The notes under the pieces are model-generated. The model was not told the DNA's origin, did not search any database, and worked only from the letters and a program-made list of their open reading frames with translations. Below are positions 49,841 to 56,740 of a DNA stretch of 64,000 nucleotides, one piece after another. The position numbers and the translations under genes were made by a program. Each line of letters starts with the position of its first letter. Within the stretch, counting starts at the first letter, position 1. Source of the DNA: Photobacterium toruni (GTDB lineage: Bacteria; Pseudomonadota; Gammaproteobacteria; Enterobacterales; Vibrionaceae); NCBI RefSeq assembly GCF_024529955.1, contig NZ_AP024854.1, positions 682,001 to 746,000 on the forward strand, read 5' to 3'.

Positions 49841-50278
49841 TTAGTGACCACTATCACTCATAGATAAAGTGCCATCATAAGGAATGACATGTAATGCTTT
49901 TTTAGGTGATGAGCTATAGCTGACCATTGTTTTATTATCTAATCGTTGAAGATTAAATTGTCGCCAAAAACGTTCTTGCGTCCAATTAAGGCTTTCAATA
50001 GCGGCTTCAGTAATTTTTTTAGTGTGATCTTCTGTATCGACAACGAAAATTGCTGCATTACCAAAAGCGTAGAAATAAAGCCCTTTTAGCACAGTATAGC
50101 CGTTATCTTGTTTAGGATTTGGATAGTCAATCAATGTGTATTGCCCAAACTTACAGCTACCAAATTGTTCATGACTGGAATTGACGTATTTATAATTAAA
50201 ATCACATCCCATACCATTAATGATGGGATATAGCATTAAAAGTAATAATGCTATAACGACATATTTAAATTTTTTCAT
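49841..50278 (-). CDS. Small membrane-anchored protein following the ToxR-like regulator
   Basis: Not recognised by sequence. 145 residues from ATG 50278: a hydrophobic N-terminal segment (about 6-22), then a periplasmic-type domain with Cys in 'GMGCDFNY' and 'FGSCKFGQY'. The start lies 14 bases inside the upstream gene's end, so the two are translationally coupled. By position and topology it resembles the effectors ToxS or TcpH that stabilise ToxR-type regulators, but I see no clear sequence match. Confidence 0.65.
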   Translation of the reverse strand: MKKFKYVVIALLLLMLYPIINGMGCDFNYKYVNSSHEQFGSCKFGQYTLIDYPNPKQDNGYTVLKGLYFYAFGNAAIFVVDTEDHTKKITEAAIESLNWTQERFWRQFNLQRLDNKTMVSYSSSPKKALHVIPYDGTLSMSDSGH

Positions 50279-50930
50279 ACATTTTTCCAGTGGTATCAAT
50301 ATAAACCGTATTTTTACCACTCAAGTTTTGTGGCAGCTTTTGTAAATTGAGCAATCCAATGTTACCACAAATTTTTTGGTTATTAACGGTAACACAAGGT
50401 GGTGATTGCCAACTGCTAGCCCATAGCATAATCCAAGCAAACATGACGATTAAACAAATGCCATAACCAATTTTTGTCATGGCTGGCAGTGGTTTGTTTT
50501 TTTGCACAACTGTCGTGTGATTAATCTCGCTATTAACCGTGTTGTTCTCTGTATTATTGTCGATAGATTGTGGTGGTTCAGTAGGATGCTGTTCTTTATC
50601 TATTACAACGTCTGGCTGAAATTGTTGCTGAATAAAGGTGTTATTTGCAATGGTAAAACCTGCACCTTTAATCGTAATGATAATCTCATTCTTACTTTTA
50701 AATGCCTTACGTAAGTTAGCGATCGCTACGTTTAAAGAGTTTGGTACAACAACTTTATCTGGCCAACCTATTTCTAGTAGCTTTTCTCTACTGATAATCT
50801 CGCCACTATTATCAATTAAAAATTGGAGGATTTTTGTTTCGCTAGCACTAAGTTTAGTGGTTGTTTCTTGATTTGTATAAGCGCTTTTTTGCGGTTCAAA
50901 AACATCCTTACCGTATTTATATATGATCAT
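50265..50930 (-). CDS. ToxR-like membrane-bound transcriptional regulator
   Basis: 221 residues. N-terminal OmpR/ToxR-type winged helix (about 25-95), with recognition region 'PNSLNVAIANLRKAF' and wing 'IKGAGFTI'. A Pro/Asn/Glu-rich linker (about 105-150) follows, then one membrane helix (about 154-172) and a short periplasmic tail with C179 and C188. This is the ToxR/TcpP/CadC architecture: DNA binding in the cytoplasm, sensing in the periplasm. It is divergent from an OmpA-type porin gene, and ToxR relatives control porins in vibrios. It is shorter than true ToxR, so probably a paralogue. Confidence 0.82.
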   Translation of the reverse strand: MIIYKYGKDVFEPQKSAYTNQETTTKLSASETKILQFLIDNSGEIISREKLLEIGWPDKVVVPNSLNVAIANLRKAFKSKNEIIITIKGAGFTIANNTFIQQQFQPDVVIDKEQHPTEPPQSIDNNTENNTVNSEINHTTVVQKNKPLPAMTKIGYGICLIVMFAWIMLWASSWQSPPCVTVNNQKICGNIGLLNLQKLPQNLSGKNTVYIDTTGKMYEKI

Positions 50931-51643
50931 GGCTTTCTAACTACCTATCTAAGTATCAATTTGGCGCAGTATACGTTTCAAAGACGACTGCTTTTTTATT
51001 GTTATTGCTTTCAGTATCTAAACGCCTAGTTTTTATAATGATATAAAATTCTCATTTTTTGAGGGTAAATAAAAGTGTAAAGAGGCGTTATTTATCATAT
51101 ATCGACGATGAAAAAGTTCATTACATCTCTCTACGCTTTATTTTCAAAGCAAATGCTAACAAAAAAAAATATTTATGGAAGACATAATAAAGGATAATTT
51201 GAGCCTTAAATAGTGCTATATGATTATTTATTACGTTATGTGCAGTATAAAAATTCGTGTTTTTCATATTTTTTTTGGTCGTTAGTATGAGGCTTGTTTT
51301 TTTAATAGCATATTGTTTTTTAATTGTTTTATTGTTGTGTTAGTGGGTTTTTATCTTTTTTTATATGAATTAATTTCTTTTGAAAAATGTTTTCTTTCCA
51401 TTTATCTAAATTGTTTCTGAATGATTTGATTTTCAGAAGTCATTTTTTTGGCGCGTGTGAAAAAACGCCAATTAATTGTGAACATCATTTTTTATTATTT
51501 GCCTTAATGCTAACTCAGTCACAGAATGGAATGGTTCTTAACAAAGACTGTCCTGCGATACACGCTTAAAAAAATAGATAGTACGCACTTATATGGACAG
51601 ACAATTAGAAAGTTTTTAAAGCATTTAACCATTGGAGTTAAAC
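50931..51643. other. 713-bp AT-rich region between the ToxR-like gene and the porin
   Basis: Very T-rich on the plus strand, with no convincing ORF (a 60-codon frame at 51387-51569 lacks a ribosome site). It contains the inverted repeat TTGGCG/CGCCAA (51448-51471, 12-base loop). A GGAG site 7 bases before the porin ATG closes the region. It is long enough for a regulated leader or a small RNA, but I cannot assign one. Confidence 0.5.
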
Positions 51644-52672
51644 ATGAAATTGAAATCTCTATCTCTAGCTGTAGTAGCAGCTTTATCTCTAGGCGTTGCT
51701 ACATCTGCAATGGCAGCTGAAGCTCCAGCAACGGCTACAAATAACACTGCACTAACTCAATCTGCTGCTACTGGTCACTGGTACGCTGGTCAAGGTCACG
51801 GCTTCTGGGTTGGTGGTGCACTAGGTATGGGCTATGTTGGTAGCGCAGACTCTCAAATGTTTGGTGGTCAAACTAATGCACCTAGCGTTAAGCTAGATGC
51901 TGGTTATGACTTCAACCAATATGTTGGTGTTTACGGTAGCTACGACTTCATGTACAACTTAGGTAATTCAAACCTAAACCTAGCAACTGTTGGTGTTAAA
52001 GGTAACCTACCTCTTACACAAAAATTATCTGCATTTGCTAAATTAGGTGCAACTTACATCTACGCTGATGATAAAGATGTAAACGAAAACTTATTCCACA
52101 TGAAGTCTGATAGCTTCTCAGCAACTGGTGGTTTAGGTCTTTCTTACCAAATCACTCACGCACTATCTACTCAAATCGGTGCTGATTACTACCAAAACCT
52201 ACGTACTTCACACGGTCACGCTGATCTAACTCAAGCGTACTGGGGTATGACATACAAGTTTGGTCAACCTGCAACACCTGCAGTTGTTACAAACACTGTA
52301 GAAGTAGTTAAAGAAGTTGCTGTTGAAGCACAAATCCCAACTCGTTCTTCTTATGTTCTACCATACCAAAATGGTGAAACTAAGCTAAACGCTTACGGTC
52401 GTTACAACCTAGGTGAGATTGCTGCAACTATGCAAGCTAACCCAGAAGTAACTGCACAAATTATCGGTCGTACTGATAATGTTGGTAGCCAAGCAATCAA
52501 CGATAAAGTTTCTTCTGAGCGTGCAGCAAACGTTGCTAGCTTCCTAGAAGCAAACGGTATCAGCGCAACTCGCTTAACTGTTTCTCACGTAGCTAACAGC
52601 AACCCAATCAAAACTGATAAAGCAGATACTACTGATTACGTTCAGCGTTCAGTACAAATCATCCTTAAGTAA
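51644..52672 (+). CDS. OmpA-type outer-membrane porin
   Basis: 342 residues. Signal peptide about 1-24 ('SLGVATSAMAAEAP'), N-terminal eight-strand-like beta-barrel (about 45-205) and C-terminal peptidoglycan-binding OmpA domain with 'AQIIGRTDNVGSQAIND' and 'KVSSERAANVASFL'. Codon choice is extreme: by my count 16 of 27 Leu codons are CTA, none is CTG, and 17 of 18 Gln codons are CAA, which indicates very high expression. I start at ATG 51644 rather than TTG 51632, which lies in the ribosome site. Confidence 0.9.
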   Translation: MKLKSLSLAVVAALSLGVATSAMAAEAPATATNNTALTQSAATGHWYAGQGHGFWVGGALGMGYVGSADSQMFGGQTNAPSVKLDAGYDFNQYVGVYGSYDFMYNLGNSNLNLATVGVKGNLPLTQKLSAFAKLGATYIYADDKDVNENLFHMKSDSFSATGGLGLSYQITHALSTQIGADYYQNLRTSHGHADLTQAYWGMTYKFGQPATPAVVTNTVEVVKEVAVEAQIPTRSSYVLPYQNGETKLNAYGRYNLGEIAATMQANPEVTAQIIGRTDNVGSQAINDKVSSERAANVASFLEANGISATRLTVSHVANSNPIKTDKADTTDYVQRSVQIILK

Positions 52673-52719
52673 TTAAGACGATTGTACAAACTGCCTAGTT
52701 TTGAGCTAGTTTAAATTTT

Positions 52720-52750
52720 AATGCCGATGAGAGATCATCGGCATTATTTT
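52720..52750 (+). terminator. Terminator after the porin gene
   Basis: Perfect 11-bp stem (AATGCCGATGA and its complement) with a GAGA tetraloop and a T-rich tail. Confidence 0.9.
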
Positions 52751-52829
52751 ATTTGATTATTATCTCAATAACCGGTTTAAGGATAACTAAAGCAATTTAT
52801 TGAGATTAAGATTAAGTGATAGAGCGATG

Positions 52830-53240
52830 ATGAAAAAAAGTAAATTCTGCTTATTAATATTATTAGCGATTTCATTAACGGGCTGTTTTTCTAATCAGCA
52901 ATTAAATAAGTCGACACGACTTGTAGGGGAATGGACGCTAACAGGGGGAGTATTTATCCCTGGAGTGACCAAACATAAACCTAAATTAGATATTAATGCA
53001 GATATGAAAGTTTCTGGTTTCACCGGTTGCAATCAATTTAAAGGTCGCTTAATTGCTGCTGATGGCAGTTTTACTCTACCTGTTGTTACCCGTAAAATTT
53101 GTTTACCTGAGCTTGTTACTCAAGAAGAAAATATGCTCAATGTTCTGCGTAGTGCGACCAGTATTGAAGTGATCAATAATACGTTGGTTGTTGATTCAGG
53201 TAATAAATTTTTAGTATTTGAAAAAACTAACGCACGTTAA
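52830..53240 (+). CDS. META-domain (HslJ-like) lipoprotein
   Basis: 136 residues. Lipoprotein signal with lipobox 'ISLTGCFSN', then one META domain ('LVGEWTLTGG', 'FTGCNQFKGRLIAADGSF', 'ENMLNVLRSAT'). HslJ in E. coli is a META lipoprotein linked to novobiocin and heat-shock phenotypes; the mechanism is unknown. ATG 52830 has AGAG 5 bases upstream; the frame extends to TTG 52800. Confidence 0.84.
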   Translation: MKKSKFCLLILLAISLTGCFSNQQLNKSTRLVGEWTLTGGVFIPGVTKHKPKLDINADMKVSGFTGCNQFKGRLIAADGSFTLPVVTRKICLPELVTQEENMLNVLRSATSIEVINNTLVVDSGNKFLVFEKTNAR

Positions 53241-53263
53241 AAAACGATTGAATGTGGTAAATA

Positions 53264-53303
53264 AAAAAAGGCCCATGAGCGCAAAGCTTACGGGCCTTTT
53301 TTA
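53264..53303. terminator. Bidirectional terminator between the META gene and ybbN
   Basis: Stem AAAAAGGCCC ... GGGCCTTTTT with an inner GC/GC pairing, A-run on the left and T-run on the right, between converging genes. Confidence 0.88.
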
Positions 53304-53315
53304 TTTGATCATCAA

Positions 53316-54170
53316 TTAATATAGTAGTGAATATAGCTGGCGACGGTAAGTCCCTGCAATAGGATTTCCTTGTCCTAGTGCGGCTAAAATATCCATCATG
53401 GTCTTTTTAGCATTACCATCAGCAAAGTTAAGATCGCGACGAAGAATATTTAGTAACAGTGCTAGTGCTTCTTCATTGCGGTTTACTTGACTGTATTGAA
53501 TAGCAAGTTCAAAAGCAATATTTGCATCACTTGGATTGGCTGCTAGTTTTTCTTCTAGTAGTTGAATTTCAGGAGAATTACCCGCTTGTTTATGTAATTC
53601 AAGCTTAGCAAGTAACCCTTTATATTGTGCGTCTTGATCTTGCATTGGAATAGTTTCAAGAATTAATTCTGCTTCATCAAATAATCCCGCAGCGATTAAG
53701 CATTCAGCAATCGCAAGTTCAATAATACTATTTTTAGGAAATTTATGTGCCAGTTGACGTAACAATGCAAGTGCTTGATTGTACTCTTCGCTTTTTACTA
53801 ACGCTAATGCATGCTGCAGTTGTAATTCTTCTGGCGTCGGTAAATAACGGGTTAGCATTTCACGTAAACTTTGTTCTGTTTGTGGGCCAGCAGAGCCATC
53901 AACAGGTTGACCATTCTTAAATAAGGCAACGGTGGGTAATCCACGTACGCCAAACTGAGAAGCAACCATCTGTTGAGTCTCACAGTTCACTGTTGCTAGT
54001 GTAAATTGCCCTTGATATTCACGAGCAATTTTTTCAAGAGTTGCATTAACTTCCAGCGTCTCTGGCATTGAAGGTGCCCAAAAACTGATCACCACCGGTG
54101 TCTGCATTGATTGATCGATGATTTGCTGAAGATTTTGTTCGTTTAATTCAAGCGCGACATTTTGATACAT
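53316..54170 (-). CDS. ybbN: Thioredoxin-fold co-chaperone CnoX/YbbN
   Basis: 284 residues: thioredoxin domain (about 1-110) followed by TPR-like repeats (about 115-284), as in E. coli YbbN/CnoX, which holds unfolding proteins and passes them to DnaK and GroEL. The active-site CxxC is replaced by 'WAPSMPET', so it cannot act as a normal oxidoreductase; one Cys remains in 'ATVNCETQQ'. It starts the YbbN-YbbO-TesA-YbbA-YbbP block but is 430 bp from ybbO. Confidence 0.93.
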   Translation of the reverse strand: MYQNVALELNEQNLQQIIDQSMQTPVVISFWAPSMPETLEVNATLEKIAREYQGQFTLATVNCETQQMVASQFGVRGLPTVALFKNGQPVDGSAGPQTEQSLREMLTRYLPTPEELQLQHALALVKSEEYNQALALLRQLAHKFPKNSIIELAIAECLIAAGLFDEAELILETIPMQDQDAQYKGLLAKLELHKQAGNSPEIQLLEEKLAANPSDANIAFELAIQYSQVNRNEEALALLLNILRRDLNFADGNAKKTMMDILAALGQGNPIAGTYRRQLYSLLY

Positions 54171-54564
54171 GTGCTGATATCCGTTGGCTATTTGAAAGGC
54201 TATAACAAATATATGGGGATGAATCGATATGAATCAAGAAAATAGCGCAAAATGGTATTAATTATTAAAGGTAAGCATAACCACTAGCGTGATACAGAGA
54301 CAGATAAGGTTGATTTGGCGCAACGACATACTACACCTCAGATAAGACAATTTTTGATGATAAGTCTTTTGACTTGAGCTTACTGTAGCGTTTTATTGTG
54401 ACACTAATATGACGTTATTATAGATTTTAGCGTTGATAGCAAAAATTTTTACTATAAAGGCTATTTGTTTAACTTTACGAGTGAAAAAATAGTGTATTCG
54501 ATTGAGTTAATTTTTTTGGTGTTGTTTTTATCACCATTTTATCGTTGTGAGATAAACTAAATTA
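54171..54564. other. Intergenic region between ybbO and ybbN
   Basis: About 390 bp without an ORF. A plus-strand TTGACT (54369-54374) is followed 17 bp later by a poor -10. With the hairpin at 54565-54590 this could bracket a small plus-strand RNA, but support is weak. The ybbN upstream region must be at its right end. Confidence 0.35.
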
Positions 54565-54590
54565 GCCATAATAAACGCGATTATTATGGC
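54565..54590. terminator. Hairpin beyond ybbO
   Basis: Perfect 10-bp stem GCCATAATAA/TTATTATGGC with a 6-base loop, 10 bp from the ybbO stop. The flanking T-runs are short, so terminator strength is uncertain. Confidence 0.6.
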
Positions 54591-54600
54591 TTTAATGTAA

Positions 54601-55428
54601 TTAATTACTCTTTATTAGTAGCTTATCTAACCATTTTGTTGGCAATATTCGACGAAGAAAACCAAAAATATAAGTCGGTTGAGTAACATAATAACGTGCT
54701 TTTGGATGCTTGCTGTTAATTATCGCTAACACTTGTTTAAAGACGGCTTCGGGTCCTAAAGTGAATTTATTATTTGGGGTTGCAGTACCGAGTCTCTGCA
54801 ATGTTTGCTGATAAGCATCATGATGACGAGAATGATTAATATCAATGTGTTGTTCAAATTGAAATTTAGCATTTTGACGAAAATGGCTCTCAATAGGACC
54901 GGGTTCAATTAAAGCAATTTGGATGGGAGTATTAGCCAGTTCTAAACGTAGCGTATCAGTATAACCTTCAATAGCGAACTTGCTGGCATTGTAAGCCCCA
55001 CGATATTTCATGGCGACTAAGCCTAATACTGAACTGTTTTGAATTATTTTGCCGTGACCTTGTTGTAGCATCAATGGGATCACTGCACGAGTTAGTTGAT
55101 GCCAACCAAAAAAGTTAGTTTCAAATTGGGCGCGTAATGCGTCTGTTGGTAAATCCTCTAATGCCCCTGGTTGTCCGTAAGCGGCATTATTAAACAACAT
55201 ATCTAACTGACCATTTGCCAATACTAATGCTTGTTTTAAGCCACGATCAATAGATTCAGAACAACTAAGATCGAGTTGAATACAATTTATACCTTGATTG
55301 TTTAATCGTTCAACATCGCGCGGTTGGCGGCAACTGGCGATGACGTTATAGCCTAATTTATTAAGCTCGGCAGCGCAGTAATAGCCAATGCCAGAACTAC
55401 AGCCAGTAATTAAAATAGATACTGTCAT
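54601..55428 (-). CDS. ybbO: Short-chain dehydrogenase YbbO
   Basis: NADP-dependent SDR; the E. coli protein reduces medium and long aldehydes. 275 residues with cofactor motif 'TGCSSGIGYYCA', 'LFNNAAYG' and catalytic 'YNASKFAIEGY' (YxxxK). Its ATG overlaps the tesA stop (ATGA), so tesA-ybbO form one unit, in the same order as in E. coli. Confidence 0.92.
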   Translation of the reverse strand: MTVSILITGCSSGIGYYCAAELNKLGYNVIASCRQPRDVERLNNQGINCIQLDLSCSESIDRGLKQALVLANGQLDMLFNNAAYGQPGALEDLPTDALRAQFETNFFGWHQLTRAVIPLMLQQGHGKIIQNSSVLGLVAMKYRGAYNASKFAIEGYTDTLRLELANTPIQIALIEPGPIESHFRQNAKFQFEQHIDINHSRHHDAYQQTLQRLGTATPNNKFTLGPEAVFKQVLAIINSKHPKARYYVTQPTYIFGFLRRILPTKWLDKLLIKSN

Positions 55429-56039
55429 TGTGAACTTTCCTGATTGAGATATGGTTGTAATTGTTGTGCCATGAATTGAGCAATAAGTGGTTGTGCCTCA
55501 ATAGTTGGATGAAGACCGTCTTTCATCATCAGTTGAGGTTTAACAATGATATCAATAAGAAAAAAGGGCAATAGTGGCACGTTAAGCGATTGGCTTAATT
55601 CTGGATAGGTATTACGAAACAGTTCGTTATAGCGTTTACCATAGTTTGGTGGAATTTCGATTTGCATTAATAATGGCTGTGATCCCATTTTTTTAATTAA
55701 AGTGATCATCTGGCTGAGATTATTGCGTAATATTTTAGGAGCAAAGCCACGTAAGCCATCATTAGCACCTAATTCAATTAACACAATATCAGGTTGATGT
55801 TGTTTAAGTAGTTGCGGTAATCGTGCTAAACCATTACCACTGGTATCGCCTGAAATACTGGCATTGATAATTGTTGTTGGCTGAGATTGCTGGGCTAATA
55901 TTTTAGGTAGTAGTGCTGGCCAACTTTTCTGTGCTGGCATCTGATAACCTGCACTTAAGCTATCACCTAAGACCAACAGTGTTTGGCTAAATGTTGTTGA
56001 TGAAAATAGCAGCATTAATAATGAAAGGATTCGTATCAT
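55425..56039 (-). CDS. tesA: Thioesterase I / lysophospholipase L1 TesA
   Basis: Periplasmic SGNH hydrolase acting on acyl-CoA, lysophospholipid and esters. 204 residues. Signal peptide about 1-19; block I 'VLGDSLSAGYQ' (catalytic Ser), block II Gly in 'ASISGDTSG', block III 'ELGANDGLRG', block V 'DGLHPT' (Asp and His). Its ATG shares two bases with the divergent ybbA ATG (CATG), and its GGAG site lies inside ybbA. Confidence 0.95.
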   Translation of the reverse strand: MIRILSLLMLLFSSTTFSQTLLVLGDSLSAGYQMPAQKSWPALLPKILAQQSQPTTIINASISGDTSGNGLARLPQLLKQHQPDIVLIELGANDGLRGFAPKILRNNLSQMITLIKKMGSQPLLMQIEIPPNYGKRYNELFRNTYPELSQSLNVPLLPFFLIDIIVKPQLMMKDGLHPTIEAQPLIAQFMAQQLQPYLNQESSQ

Positions 56040-56721
56040 GTCAGTCTCCGTAATAAAAGCACACGCTGTTTCGAAACAGGTTACGACAGCCTTGTCGCCG
56101 ATGACTATTTTGCAGGATGTTTCGCTTGAGGTCGAGCAAGGTGAGTCAATTGCATTAATCGGTGTATCTGGTGCAGGGAAATCGACCCTAATGACGTTAT
56201 TGGCTGGGTTAGATGTACCAACAACGGGTGAGATTGAACTATTAGGCCATAGTCTGACACAGCTTGATGATGAACAACGAGCACGATTGCGTAGTGAATC
56301 AATTGGATTTGTGTTTCAAAATTTCTTGTTATTACCGACCTTAAATGCGTTAGAAAACGTCACGCTGCCATGTTTAATTCAAAATAAAAATGTCGATATT
56401 GAACGGGCGAAAATGTTACTTGATATGGTGGGATTAAAAGGACGAGAAACCCATTTGCCGAGTCAATTATCCGGTGGTGAGCAACAACGAGTAGCATTAG
56501 CGCGTGCATTTATGATCAAGCCTAAAATTTTGTTTGCCGATGAACCGACAGGAAATTTAGATCAGCACACCGCAGCAATGGTGATTGAGTTGTTATTTGA
56601 GCTTAATCGAGACAGTGATACCACATTAGTATTAGTGACTCATGATGATGCATTAGCTGCCCGTTGTGATCGCGTGATGCGATTAGATAACGGCGTCTTA
56701 AATATGGAAGAACGTAGGTAA
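56038..56721 (+). CDS. ybbA: ABC transporter ATP-binding protein YbbA
   Basis: ATPase of a MacB/LolD-type exporter, partner of YbbP. 227 residues: Walker A 'GVSGAGKSTLM', Q-loop 'VFQNFLLLPTLNALENV', signature 'LSGGEQQRVALARA', Walker B 'ILFADEPTGNLD', H-loop 'LVTHD'. ATG 56038 has AGGA 8 bases upstream, inside tesA. It lies 19 bp before ybbP. Confidence 0.94.
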   Translation: MSVSVIKAHAVSKQVTTALSPMTILQDVSLEVEQGESIALIGVSGAGKSTLMTLLAGLDVPTTGEIELLGHSLTQLDDEQRARLRSESIGFVFQNFLLLPTLNALENVTLPCLIQNKNVDIERAKMLLDMVGLKGRETHLPSQLSGGEQQRVALARAFMIKPKILFADEPTGNLDQHTAAMVIELLFELNRDSDTTLVLVTHDDALAARCDRVMRLDNGVLNMEERR

Positions 56722-56740
56722 GTAAACAAGGAAGATCGTG

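Noticed and set aside
51387-51569. 60-codon frame upstream of the porin
   Set aside because: No ribosome site, unusual composition for a protein, and it lies in a T-rich leader.
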